Part shown: piece after piece, positions 1 through 7,943 of the stretch
Layout: each line of letters opens with the position of its first letter
How positions within the stretch are numbered: position 1 is the stretch's first letter
Source of the DNA: Clostridium_AD sp047624165
Lineage (GTDB): Bacteria; Bacillota; Clostridia; Clostridiales; Clostridiaceae
Direction of reading: 5' to 3'
NCBI GenBank assembly: GCA_047624165.1
Contig: JBLHPD010000049.1
Span: 1 to 24,021 of the forward strand
Length of the DNA stretch: 24,021 nt
Translations under genes and position numbers: made by a program
The notes under the pieces: generated by a model
What the model saw: only the letters and a program-made list of their open reading frames with translations
The model's database searches: none
What the model was told of the DNA's origin: nothing

Positions 1-150
1 CAAGCTCATTACATACTTTTTAGTCTTACGACTAAAATATTACTTTACTAAAGTAATTAACTGGTTAAAATAAAATATTATTTCATTTCTTTACCTATTT
101 CTCTGTTTAATTTTCAAAGACCAATTTACTAAGTCATCATGTGACGACTT
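1..150 (-). other. rRNA operon leader (16S lies beyond the left edge)
   Basis: Read on the minus strand, this stretch follows a strong promoter. It carries a hairpin (plus 131-150, arms AAGTCGTCA and TGATGACTT) and then the boxA-like string TCTTTGAAAATTAAACAGAG (plus 101-120). Strings of this type are typical of clostridial rRNA leaders. Two more hairpins follow, near plus 19-38 (TTTAGTC/GACTAAA) and 41-60 (ATTACTTT/AAAGTAAT). No mature 16S sequence is inside the window, so the assignment is inference from the leader pattern and promoter strength. Confidence 0.7.
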
Positions 151-155
151 CTACT

Positions 156-184
156 ATTTTACTATTAAACTTACAAGTTGTCAA
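156..184 (-). promoter_or_regulatory. Sigma-A promoter of the rRNA operon
   Basis: On the minus strand there is a perfect -35 TTGACA (plus 179-184), a 17-base spacer and -10 TAAAAT (plus 156-161). This is among the best promoter matches in the window, as expected for an rRNA operon. Transcription would start near 148-150 and run left. Confidence 0.8.
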
Positions 185-639
185 CAAGTTTTAGAATGTT
201 TTTTAATAACTCCCGCAAAACTTAATAACTTAATTTTCGTATGTCGTTACTTGTCATCAGCGACATATAGTATTCTATCATAGAATATCTCTCATATAGT
301 TTAGTCTAAACTAATTAAAATAAACTAGGTGGCCTATTCTTGGATTTTTAAACTTTTTCTCTACATACCTTATATTGATACACCAGGACAGTTATTTATC
401 AAATTAACACTACCACTTAATAAATGCTGCATATAATAATTTTAGTTTTTACCATATACTCTAAGTATTATCCTTAATAGCCCACAAATATACTATTACT
501 AAATATTTTATTTATAAAGGACAAAAAATATGAGGCACATTCAAATAAATAAACTAGCGTACTGCCAGTTATTCATTTGAATATGCCTCCCTCTATTTTA
601 AATTTGTTATTAATATAAACAATCATCACTAAAATGCTT
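185..639. other. Intergenic region with hairpins, no gene seen
   Basis: About 450 AT-rich bases lie between the rRNA promoter and bofA. No reading frame with a ribosome binding site was found on either strand. Small inverted repeats occur at 271-287 (TATTCTATCATAGAATA) and 298-312 (AGTTTAGTCTAAACT), and a long hairpin at 531-588 is listed separately. I see no second good promoter for the rRNA operon here. Confidence 0.6.
524..588 (-). terminator. Long imperfect hairpin downstream of bofA
   Basis: Arms GAGGCACATTCAAAT (from 531) and ATTTGAATATGCCTC (to 588) pair around a second paired stretch (AATAAACTAGC with GCCAGTTATT) and a small loop GTACT. This gives roughly 25 imperfect base pairs. On the minus strand the hairpin is followed by ATATTTTTTG, so it can end the recR-bofA transcript. 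It is longer than a usual terminator and could also be a copy of a dispersed repeat; this cannot be told from one copy. Confidence 0.6.
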
Positions 640-894
640 TTACATTAGCTTATCAAAAATCATTAAAAATATTACCCCTGGTACTCCGAAAAACCCCGCA
701 ATAAGTGATCTTGCAGCATTTATTGGCATAGTTACTCCCACATACTGTCCTAAAAAGTTAACAATTAGTAAAAGTAAGACACCAAACGCTCCATTCAATA
801 TTAATTTACCTAATATTTTTAGTGGCCAAGAAAATAGCTTGACCACAATTAGCATAGCAACTATAGCAACCAAAAAATATAATACAACCTCCAT
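640..894 (-). CDS. bofA: Pro-sigma-K processing inhibitor BofA family protein
   Basis: This small 84-residue membrane protein has two hydrophobic segments (about residues 2-20 and 33-58) and a hydrophobic C-terminus containing the GFFGVPGVIFL stretch typical of BofA. In Bacillus, BofA sits in the mother-cell membrane around the forespore and, with SpoIVFA, restrains the protease SpoIVFB that activates sigma-K. The start has GGGGGA eight bases upstream. It is the last gene of the dnaX-ybaB-recR-DUF2508-bofA cluster, a common Firmicutes order, 113 bases after the DUF2508 gene. The family call is firm. The sporulation role is taken from Bacillus; many clostridia handle sigma-K differently, so the function here is inferred. 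Confidence 0.85.
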   Translation of the reverse strand: MEVVLYFLVAIVAMLIVVKLFSWPLKILGKLILNGAFGVLLLLIVNFLGQYVGVTMPINAARSLIAGFFGVPGVIFLMIFDKLM

Positions 895-1007
895 ATATAA
901 ATCCCCCTACTTTAATCTTAGATTTTAACTTCTTAAATCATTATGTTCTATTAATAATATATTTCACATTTTTTCAATATATTATCAATTCCATTAAATA
1001 TATATTT

Positions 1008-1286
1008 TTATCGATTTATAGCATCAAGCTCTTCTATCATATAACTCGCATCAATAGTTACTCCTATTCTTCTAGCTTCTAATAAAAAATATATATATTT
1101 AGCTTTAGCTTGATTTTCTCTATATATTGCATAATCTACAAGCCTAGGATCATCCGCTGCCCCAAAGTAATTTTTTGCACTTTCCCACTCGAGTTTAGCT
1201 TCTTCTAATTGCATAATAATATCCTTTTGTTCCTCGGTATATTTTATAGTTAAAAATAATATTTCAATTATTTTTTTTCTATTCAT
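1008..1286 (-). CDS. DUF2508 (YaaL-like) family protein
   Basis: This gene encodes a 92-residue soluble protein with no signal peptide or membrane segment. It is rich in charged residues and probably mostly helical, with a tyrosine-rich centre (YFGAADDPRLVDYAIYREN). It matches the small YaaL/DUF2508 family found between recR and bofA in Bacillus and Clostridium. A longer frame from 1301 exists, but its extra ATG overlaps the GGGAGG Shine-Dalgarno site. The ATG at 1286 sits seven bases after that site and is the better start. Function is unknown; the conserved position suggests co-expression with recR. Confidence 0.75.
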   Translation of the reverse strand: MNRKKIIEILFLTIKYTEEQKDIIMQLEEAKLEWESAKNYFGAADDPRLVDYAIYRENQAKAKYIYFLLEARRIGVTIDASYMIEELDAINR

Positions 1287-1345
1287 AAAAAAACCTCCCA
1301 TTTTATATCTTTCCTAAATTCTTGACATAAAACAGGAGTAATATT

Positions 1346-1942
1346 CTATATTTCTTTTCTTCCTTCTAAAGCTTTAGAAAGTGTTACTTCATCTATATAT
1401 TCTAAATCTCCACCCACCGGGATGCCGTGCGCTATTCTTGTGACTTTTGCGCCTAAAGGTTTCAATATTTTAGATATATACATAGCTGTAGCTTCTCCCT
1501 CTATGTTAGGATTAGTTGCTACTATTACTTCACTAACTTCCCCGTTAATCCTTCTTATAAGTTCTCTTAATTTTATATCTTCAGGTCCTCTTCCTGCCAT
1601 CGGAGATATTGTTCCATGAAGAACATGATAAACCCCATTAAACTCTCTTACTTTTTCCATGGTCATAATATCCTTTGGGCTTTCAATTACACATATAATA
1701 CTCTTATCGCGATTTGGGTTAGAACAAATTGAGCAAGGGTCTGTATCTGTAAAGCTTCCGCATATAGAACAATATTTTATAGTCCCTCTAGCTTGAACCA
1801 GAGCTCCCGCAAACTCTTCCACTTCTTCCTTTGGAAGATTTAGCACAAATAGTGCTAACCTCTGAGCTGTTTTTTTGCCTATACCGGGTAGTTTAGCAAA
1901 TTCTTCTATAAGTTTTTCTATTGCTACTGGATAAAAATCCAA
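1346..1942 (-). CDS. recR: Recombination mediator RecR
   Basis: RecR acts with RecF and RecO to load RecA on gapped DNA during repair. The 198-residue product shows the family order: an N-terminal helix-hairpin-helix (LPGIGKKTAQRL, about residues 18-29), a four-cysteine zinc finger (C58, C61, C70, C73) and a Toprim domain (about 80-175, starting ICVIESPKD). I place the start at the TTG at 1942. The sequence GAGGTG, six bases upstream, is a good Shine-Dalgarno site, and the protein then begins MDFYPVAIEKL, the usual RecR N-terminus. A GTG at 1951 lies inside that site and is less likely. It follows ybaB after 42 bases and is probably in the same operon. Confidence 0.95.
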   Translation of the reverse strand: MDFYPVAIEKLIEEFAKLPGIGKKTAQRLALFVLNLPKEEVEEFAGALVQARGTIKYCSICGSFTDTDPCSICSNPNRDKSIICVIESPKDIMTMEKVREFNGVYHVLHGTISPMAGRGPEDIKLRELIRRINGEVSEVIVATNPNIEGEATAMYISKILKPLGAKVTRIAHGIPVGGDLEYIDEVTLSKALEGRKEI

Positions 1943-1984
1943 TCTAGTCACCTCATAACAATCTAGTTTTTATACTACTGTTTA

Positions 1985-2323
1985 TTAAAACATTCCTGGC
2001 ATATTCATTCCGCCTGTTAATTTACCCATTTCGTTACTTGTTTCATCTTCTGCTTTCTTTAGCGCTTCGTTACACGCACTCATAATTAAATCTTCAAGCA
2101 TTTCAACATCATCTGTATCAACTACTTCAGGCTTTATCTTTACTTCAATAAGTTGTCTCTTTCCATTAGCTATCACAGTTACTGCTCCACCACCAACAGA
2201 TGCTTCATATTTCTTGTCTCCTAAATCCTTTTGCATCTCTTCCATTTCCTTTTGAAATTTTTGAGCTTGCTTCATTAAACTATTCATATTTCCACCCATA
2301 CCTGGAAATCCACCTTTTGCCAT
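1985..2323 (-). CDS. ybaB: YbaB/EbfC family nucleoid-associated protein
   Basis: The 112-residue product fits the YbaB/EbfC family, small dimeric DNA-binding proteins encoded between dnaX and recR in most bacteria. An N-terminal Gly/Met-rich stretch (GGFPGMGGNMN) is followed by a long charged helix (about residues 15-38), the conserved GGGAVTVIANGK strand region, and a C-terminal helix ending in a Gly/Met-rich tail (GGMNMPGMF). The start is well supported by AGGAGG upstream. The protein coats DNA and affects its compaction; a direct role with RecR or DnaX is suggested by the conserved gene order but not shown here. Confidence 0.92.
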   Translation of the reverse strand: MAKGGFPGMGGNMNSLMKQAQKFQKEMEEMQKDLGDKKYEASVGGGAVTVIANGKRQLIEVKIKPEVVDTDDVEMLEDLIMSACNEALKKAEDETSNEMGKLTGGMNMPGMF

Positions 2324-2549
2324 AATAGTTACCTCCTATTTATTCTTTGTTTTTTTTAATATTATTATATTTATCTCCTTTAGATTCATAACAAGTAGAA
2401 TTTAATTTCAGTATTTACAATCTAAAAGGATATATAATGCTAATCAATTATAACTTTTCTTTATTATTATATACTAATACCTATAATAATTTCCAGTAAA
2501 ATAAACTTTCTTTTAAGTAATCTGCATTTATTAGTCTATTATCGTAGTC

Positions 2550-4166
2550 CTATTCATCTAGTATTTCCACAAGGTCTTCTCCAAATGTCTCTATTAATAT
2601 ATCTTCAGGTAATTTAGCCCGTTTTTCCTCAGTTTCTATAGTATATTTTATTTTCACCGGTTCTTTTAGTGATTCAGAAAATATTTCTTCTATTAAGTTT
2701 CTATTCTCCTCTTTCTCAAGTCTAATTTTATTAAATGCGTATTGCTTTTCGTAACCTATCTCTATTATACCTCCACTGCAGGACACAATCTCCCCTGTCA
2801 ATAAAGAAGCATATATAACCATATGGCGTCTAGCTTTAAACATATCTAAAATATCTTTAAAAGACTTTTTCACAATATCTACCGTTAATTTGGAATCAGC
2901 ATTATGCTCTTGTATTGGTCTTATTTCTGTTTTTTTCTTTGGCTTTTTTTCTGTTTTTGAATCATTCTTTTCAGAAATCCTAGGTGTTATACTTTCACAT
3001 GCTACCGTTATCTTTCCTTGCTTTATAATTTCTTCTAATTTGTTTATTCTAGATAATAACACTTCTTTTGAAGTATCATATTCAATTTTGCACATTTTAA
3101 TAACTGCAAGCTCCAAATAAATTCTATTTTGCTTACTCCATTTAGCTTTCTCTTCTGCTTCTTGAAGTATCTTTATATTCCTCATAATTTCTTCTACTCT
3201 AATCTTAGATGCTTGCTTTTTTAAAATATCGATATTCTCCCTTGACATATCTAAAATATCTTCTACATGTTCACTTACTTTAGCCATCAAAAGATTTCTC
3301 ATATGAGTAGTCATATCTTTTATAAATACATATATATCTTTACCACTAGAAACTATTTCATTTATACCCTTTATTGCACCTTCAATATTTCGATCTATTA
3401 CACTATCTGAAAGTTTTGTAAGACTCTCAGATGTTACAAGACCTAACATATCTATAACATTATCATATTCTATCGCACCATCATTCATTGATATAGCTTG
3501 ATCTAAAATACTTAAAGCATCTCTCATAGCTCCATCAGAAATTCTTGATATTAATTTTAAACTATTATCATCTACAGAAATTCCCTGCTCCGTAACTATT
3601 TTTCGAAGCCTTTCAAATATTTCTGCACTTTTTATTCTTTTAAAATCGAATCTTTGACATCTAGATAGTATAGTTATTGGAAGTTTTTGAGGATCAGTTG
3701 TGGCTAATATAAATACTATGTGACTCGGTGGTTCCTCTAGTGTTTTTAAGAAAGCATTAACTGCTCCTATTGATAACATATGTACCTCATCTATAATATA
3801 GACTTTATATCTAGCTTCCTGTGGTGGATATGCAACATCTTCGATTATATCTCGGATATTATCTACCCCATTATGTGATGCTGCATCTAGCTCAGTAACA
3901 TCTATTGCTGTTCCTGAATTTATCTTCTTACACATTTCACATTCATTGCATGGCTCTCCATTATCAGAATTCAGACAATTAACTGCTTTAGCTAATATCT
4001 TAGCTGTTGAAGTTTTCCCTGTTCCCCTTGTACCACATAAGAGATATGCGTGAGCTATTCGCTGGCTATTTATTTGGTTTTTTAAAGTTATAGTCACATG
4101 TTCTTGCCCTACTACATCTTGAAAAGTTTTTGGTCTCCATTCTCTATATAAAGCCGTATATGCCAT
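2550..4166 (-). CDS. dnaX: DNA polymerase III subunit gamma/tau
   Basis: This is the clamp-loader ATPase subunit of the replicative polymerase, 538 residues. It shows Walker A GTRGTGKT (45-52), a zinc module (C64, C73, C76, C79), the DEVHML Walker B box and the SRC sensor in the ILSRCQRFDF segment. Clamp-loader domain III is followed by a basic linker near residues 400-420 and a tau-type C-terminal domain. The ATG at 4166 follows GAGGTG; an in-frame GTG at 4175 falls inside that site. The linker holds the heptamer A-AAA-AAG in the same phase as the E. coli dnaX slip site, so a shorter gamma-like form is possible (see findings). It is transcribed with its own upstream AT-rich region; 226 bases separate it from ybaB. 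Confidence 0.96.
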   Translation of the reverse strand: MAYTALYREWRPKTFQDVVGQEHVTITLKNQINSQRIAHAYLLCGTRGTGKTSTAKILAKAVNCLNSDNGEPCNECEMCKKINSGTAIDVTELDAASHNGVDNIRDIIEDVAYPPQEARYKVYIIDEVHMLSIGAVNAFLKTLEEPPSHIVFILATTDPQKLPITILSRCQRFDFKRIKSAEIFERLRKIVTEQGISVDDNSLKLISRISDGAMRDALSILDQAISMNDGAIEYDNVIDMLGLVTSESLTKLSDSVIDRNIEGAIKGINEIVSSGKDIYVFIKDMTTHMRNLLMAKVSEHVEDILDMSRENIDILKKQASKIRVEEIMRNIKILQEAEEKAKWSKQNRIYLELAVIKMCKIEYDTSKEVLLSRINKLEEIIKQGKITVACESITPRISEKNDSKTEKKPKKKTEIRPIQEHNADSKLTVDIVKKSFKDILDMFKARRHMVIYASLLTGEIVSCSGGIIEIGYEKQYAFNKIRLEKEENRNLIEEIFSESLKEPVKIKYTIETEEKRAKLPEDILIETFGEDLVEILDE

Positions 4167-4175
4167 AAATTTCAC

Positions 4176-4690
4176 CTCTTTTAAATAATATTTTTTATCG
4201 CAAAGCCTTATTGTTTAGCAACCTTAATCATTAAAATTCGTATTTACTTCTTAAAATAAGTATATCATTTAAATCAAATAATAAGTTTATATTTATAAAA
4301 AAAACAAAATCATAAACTATTATAACTTTTTATATATTTACCAATTAATTGTAATTCAATTTATTGTAATTGTTATCCAACAAATGAAAAAGTATATCAA
4401 GAAAATTGTTTCTAACGCCTAATGTTTGAAAGTTCAGCTCTCCAATAACTGTTTGTCTTAATAAGACACAACTGTCCAAACAAATCCGGAAGGCCCTTAC
4501 TCTTTACAAAAAAGCTTGCTACCTCTCTTTTGCCTATCCAGTTTGCCTGTTTCGTACCGCTAAGGCTTGACGCGGAATACCATATCCACAATGTCTATGT
4601 GGTATATCCTGTATATCCACATTCATTTTCACAAATTACGCCGTTAAATAAAAAAAAGACACCTAATAGGCATCTTATAATTCTTATGTA
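4176..4690. other. Intergenic region with a GC-rich island of unknown nature
   Basis: The part next to dnaX (4176-4390) is extremely AT-rich (15 G/C in 4261-4380). The part at 4441-4620 has 75 G/C in 180, about 42%. That resembles the neighbouring tRNA and SRP RNA genes and is unlike local spacers. No protein gene with a start and ribosome binding site was found. A plus-strand frame stays open from 4449 to 4691 but has no ATG, GTG or TTG in a good context. Short hairpins are visible (for example CCACA/TGTGG at about 4586-4602, and TGTCTT/AAGACA at 4454-4468). It may be an undescribed RNA or a decayed element. Confidence 0.5.
4650..4676 (-). terminator. Terminator of the tRNA-Ser/SRP RNA unit
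   Basis: On the minus strand AAGATGCCT pairs with AGGTGTCTT over a three-base loop (nine pairs, two of them G-U), followed by eight T. It lies 15 bases beyond the SRP RNA 3' end, which fits an intrinsic terminator. Confidence 0.85.
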
Positions 4691-4961
4691 GACCGTACAC
4701 CTCGCTTCGATATATAAACTATGCGCGTTACCTATACAGTTAACTCAAATCAGGTTGATCCACGGCACATGAAAGGTTTCACTTACCGCTGCTTCCTTCC
4801 GGACCTCACGGGGTTCATGAATTTCCATTGCGTGGGGCCCAATTATCAACGCCACTTATATAGGTCAGACCACACAGCTTATAACCTCGGCGAGGAATTC
4901 ACCCCTGCTGTAGCGGATTGCAGGTTACAGGGCACCGCTAACTCCCCGGCTAGTACGGAAA
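4691..4961 (-). ncRNA. ffs: Signal recognition particle RNA (large bacterial type)
   Basis: The domain IV signature GTCCGGAAGGAAGCAGC reads on the minus strand near plus 4790-4806; this is the Ffh binding site. The ends pair (CCGTAC near the 5' end with GTACGG at the 3' end), and the 5' part AGCCGGGGAGTTAGCGGTGCC matches the Alu-like domain of the Bacillus/Clostridium scRNA. Length is about 270 bases, the large form with Alu domain usual for Firmicutes. With Ffh it directs nascent membrane proteins to FtsY and the Sec channel. It starts about eight bases after tRNA-Ser and shares its promoter. Ends are uncertain by a few bases. Confidence 0.95.
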
Positions 4962-4968
4962 TATAAAC

Positions 4969-5058
4969 TGGCGGAAAAAGAGGGATTCGAACCCTCGGTA
5001 GAGTTTCCCCTACACACGCTTTCCAGGCATGCTCCTTAAACCACTCGGACATTTCTCC
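4969..5058 (-). tRNA. tRNA-Ser (anticodon GGA)
   Basis: The 90-base gene begins GGAGAAATGTCCGAGTGG and ends with an encoded CCA. The anticodon loop CTGGAAA gives GGA, reading UCC/UCU serine codons. The long variable arm (GTGTAGGGGAAACTCTAC region) is the class II feature expected of tRNA-Ser. The T arm GAGGGTTCGAATCCCTC is intact. Confidence 0.97.
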
Positions 5059-5106
5059 ATAAAGTACTTTAATATTTGCATCCACTTATTTAGTGCGACA
5101 TACATA

Positions 5107-5135
5107 AGTATACTATTAATAAATAGTAATTTCAA
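5107..5135 (-). promoter_or_regulatory. Promoter of tRNA-Ser/SRP RNA
   Basis: On the minus strand: -35 TTGAAA (plus 5130-5135), a 17-base spacer and -10 TATACT (plus 5107-5112), about 50 bases upstream of the tRNA. No other promoter lies between tRNA-Ser and the SRP RNA, so they are probably one transcript. Confidence 0.8.
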
Positions 5136-5260
5136 TAGTTATTTACTAAAATATTTTTGAAACTTCTTCATAATATAGATATTATGCTCTATTCTTGAAT
5201 TTAGTTGTTTATAAACATACTTTATTAATTATTGTTATAGCTTATGAGTTAAGATATGAA

Positions 5261-6028
5261 TTAGTAATCTAAATCTCTTTTCTTATAATTCATCACAAGG
5301 AATGTAATCCATAAAGCAATTCCTGCGAGACTTATTAGTTGTGCTACTCTTACATCTCCAAACATTAAACTATCAGTTCTGAGTCCCTCTATAAAGAATC
5401 TTCCTATAGAATATAATCCTATATAACTAAAGAACACTGTCCCTGCATTATATGTTTTTGTTAATAAATAAACCAGTAATAAACATACTATAACATTCCA
5501 TATTGATTCATAGAGAAAAGTTGGATGATAATATACTCCGTCAATAAACATTCCCTTTTGTATAAAATCCGGAAATATGCTTATAAACCCCTTCGTAACT
5601 GGTCCACCATGAGCTTCACTGTTAAAGAAATTTCCCCATCTCCCTATAGCCTGACCAATAATTATAGATGGTGCTGCCACATCAGCAAATTTTAAAAGAC
5701 TCTCTTTTTTATACCTTGTATAAAGTAATGCTGCTATCATACCAAATATAACTCCACCATGTATAGCAAGCCCACCTTGACGAATGTTGAACACTTGCAT
5801 TAGATTATCCTTATATTGATCAAATTCAAATATTACATAATAAGCTCTAGCTCCAATAATAGCTATAGGAAAAGATATTAATATAATATTTAAAAGCTCA
5901 TCGTAATCAACACCTTTTAATTTTGCAGTAAAACTAGCTAATATAATTCCAACCATCATTCCTGTTGCAATAAAAATGCCGTACCATTTAATGTCTAATC
6001 CAAATATATTAAATGCTGTTGGGTCCAT
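5261..6028 (-). CDS. lgt: Prolipoprotein diacylglyceryl transferase
   Basis: Lgt moves diacylglycerol from phosphatidylglycerol to the lipobox cysteine of prolipoproteins, the first step of lipoprotein maturation, in the cytoplasmic membrane. The 255-residue product has about seven hydrophobic segments and the family signatures: an N-terminal FGLDIKWYGIFIATG, the GGLAIHGGV loop (about residues 85-93) and GRWGNFFNSEAHGG (about 128-141) with the essential arginine. The length is normal. The ATG follows AGGAGAGG. It sits alone: an intrinsic terminator separates it from hydA upstream, and the tRNA-Ser promoter lies downstream. A possible promoter (TTGATT, 17 bases, TATTAA) overlaps the hydA terminator and is weak. 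Confidence 0.96.
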   Translation of the reverse strand: MDPTAFNIFGLDIKWYGIFIATGMMVGIILASFTAKLKGVDYDELLNIILISFPIAIIGARAYYVIFEFDQYKDNLMQVFNIRQGGLAIHGGVIFGMIAALLYTRYKKESLLKFADVAAPSIIIGQAIGRWGNFFNSEAHGGPVTKGFISIFPDFIQKGMFIDGVYYHPTFLYESIWNVIVCLLLVYLLTKTYNAGTVFFSYIGLYSIGRFFIEGLRTDSLMFGDVRVAQLISLAGIALWITFLVMNYKKRDLDY

Positions 6029-6093
6029 AATTAACCTCTCCTTTTGTATTACTATTTTGTCATTTATTCGTAAATTTAATACTTCATATAATT

Positions 6094-6129
6094 AAAAGAA
6101 TCAAGTTTTTAATTTAAACTTGATTCTTT
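6094..6129 (-). terminator. Terminator of the hydrogenase operon
   Basis: A 14-base stem (AAAGAATCAAGTTT with AAACTTGATTCTTT) around a short AT loop, followed on the minus strand by TTAATTAT. It lies 54 bases after the hydA stop and would end the hyd transcript before lgt. Confidence 0.8.
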
Positions 6130-6182
6130 ATTATTATTATAGTAATTGTGTACGATTTTGATAAAAAAGTAAAGAAAAATAT

Positions 6183-7919
6183 TTAAAATTTATTTCTCAT
6201 TGTATACTTAGTATGCAATAACTTATGGCTTAAATGACCATTAGGTTTTCCTAAAAATTCCTCATATATTTTGATTATATGTGGATTTTTATGTGATTTT
6301 CTAATAGGTAGAACTTTATCTTCATCATATATAGCTTTTGCCCTTTCATAAATAATATTAATCTTTTCTTTCATTCTAGAATCAACTATTGGTTGACCTC
6401 CACCGTTTACACATCCACCAGGGCATGCCATAGCTTCAATAAAATCATAATGTTTTTCGCCACTTTTAACTAAACCCATTAATTTTCTAGCATTACCTAA
6501 TCCATGAGTCACAGCTGCAGTTATATTTCTTCCATCTGGTAATTCTATGGTTACTTCTTTTATTCCCTCCTGTCCCCTTACAACTGAATATTCTATTTCT
6601 TCTAGTTCTTTTCCAGCTAAGAGTTCAAATACAGTTCTTAAAGCAGCTTCTGTAACTCCTCCAGTTGATCCAAAAATTACTGAGGCCCCAGTTGATTTTC
6701 CAAAAGGATCATCAAACTCTTCATCCTTTAGATTAACAAAATCTATACCTGCCTCTTTTATCATTTGAGCCAGCTCTCTTGTAGTTAAAACATAATCTAC
6801 ATCCAACATACCCTCATTCGATAGCTCTTCTCTTTCGCCTTCAAACTTCTTTCCAACACAAGGCATAATTGAAACAACAACAATATTCTTAGCATCGACA
6901 CCAATTTTTTCTGCAAAATAACTTTTAATTAAAGCTCCTTCCATTTCACTAGGTGATTTGCAAGTGGATAAATTAGAAATCATATCAGGAAAATTATGCT
7001 CAACGAATTTTACCCATCCAGGACAGCAGGATGTCATTAGTGGAAGGTTTTCTCCACTACCTAATCTATTTAATAACTCAGTTCCCTCTTCCATAATAGT
7101 AAGGTCAGCAGCAAAGTCAGTATCAAACACTTTTTCAAATCCTAATTTCCTTAAGGCCGAAGCCATTTTGCCATTAACGCGACTTCCAATTGCCATACCG
7201 AATTCTTCACCTATTGCTACTCTTACCGCAGGTGCTGTCTGAACTACCACATACTTATTTGGATTTTCTATAGCCTTCCAAACAGGCTTTATACTGTCCT
7301 TTTCATGTAATGCCCCTACTGGGCACGCTAAAATACACTGACCGCAATTTATACATACTGAGTCTTTTAATGGTCTCTCGTATATAGTAGTAACCTTAGT
7401 TTCAAATCCTCTGCCTCCAAAATTTATTGCATGGACACTTTGAACATTTCCGCAAGTTGAAATACATCTTCCACAAAGAATACATTTTTCAGGATCTCTC
7501 ACGACTGAGCTTGAAGAATCATCCTTAATCCCACAGCTTTTCTCGCCACTATATCTAATATCTCTGATATTTAGATCCTTTGCTATGGTCTGTAATTCAC
7601 AATTTTCACTCCTTATACAAGTAGTACATTCTCTTTTATGATTAGATAATAACAGCTCAACTACCATTTTTCTTGCTTCACGCACGTCGGCAGTATTGGT
7701 TTTTATATCCATTTCATTTTCAGCTGGGAGCGTACAAGATGCCAATAATTTTTGCCCTACTTGTACCACACACATTCTACAACTAGCTACCTCATTGATT
7801 TCTTTTAAAAAACATAATGTAGGTATTTTGACTCCAATTAATTTTGATGCCTCAAGGACTGTAGTTCCTTTAGGAACTTCTATTTTTATTCCATCTATAA
7901 TTAAGTTTACCATTTCCAT
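6183..7919 (-). CDS. hydA: [FeFe] hydrogenase catalytic subunit
   Basis: The 578-residue product reduces protons or oxidises H2 at the H-cluster. Domains in order: an N-terminal plant-type [2Fe-2S] domain (C36, C47, C50, C62), a His/Cys-ligated [4Fe-4S] site (H94, C98, C101, C107), two [4Fe-4S] clusters (C146/C149/C152/C156 and C189/C192/C195/C199) and the H-cluster domain. That domain has L1 TSCCPGW (C298, C299), L2 MPCVGK (C354) and L3 MACPGGCVNGGGQP (C499, C503). All H-cluster ligands and the proton-relay cysteine are present. The layout matches the M3 modular form of C. pasteurianum CpI, but the gene follows NuoE/NuoF-like subunits, so it probably works in an NAD-linked complex. The ATG at 7919 follows GGGAGGTG; a GTG at 7928 lies inside that site. 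Confidence 0.96.
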   Translation of the reverse strand: MEMVNLIIDGIKIEVPKGTTVLEASKLIGVKIPTLCFLKEINEVASCRMCVVQVGQKLLASCTLPAENEMDIKTNTADVREARKMVVELLLSNHKRECTTCIRSENCELQTIAKDLNIRDIRYSGEKSCGIKDDSSSSVVRDPEKCILCGRCISTCGNVQSVHAINFGGRGFETKVTTIYERPLKDSVCINCGQCILACPVGALHEKDSIKPVWKAIENPNKYVVVQTAPAVRVAIGEEFGMAIGSRVNGKMASALRKLGFEKVFDTDFAADLTIMEEGTELLNRLGSGENLPLMTSCCPGWVKFVEHNFPDMISNLSTCKSPSEMEGALIKSYFAEKIGVDAKNIVVVSIMPCVGKKFEGEREELSNEGMLDVDYVLTTRELAQMIKEAGIDFVNLKDEEFDDPFGKSTGASVIFGSTGGVTEAALRTVFELLAGKELEEIEYSVVRGQEGIKEVTIELPDGRNITAAVTHGLGNARKLMGLVKSGEKHYDFIEAMACPGGCVNGGGQPIVDSRMKEKINIIYERAKAIYDEDKVLPIRKSHKNPHIIKIYEEFLGKPNGHLSHKLLHTKYTMRNKF

Positions 7920-7943
7920 TTTATTCACCTCCCAAAATAATTA

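Noticed and set aside
4449..4691. Plus-strand 80-codon open frame in the GC-rich island
   Set aside because: It has no start codon in a good context and runs through the SRP terminator; treated as non-coding.
4721..4966. Open frame on the plus strand
   Set aside because: It lies entirely over the SRP RNA gene, on the opposite strand; the RNA explains the sequence.
4879..5085. Open frame on the minus strand
   Set aside because: It overlaps tRNA-Ser and the 5' part of the SRP RNA; its apparent protein is translated tRNA.
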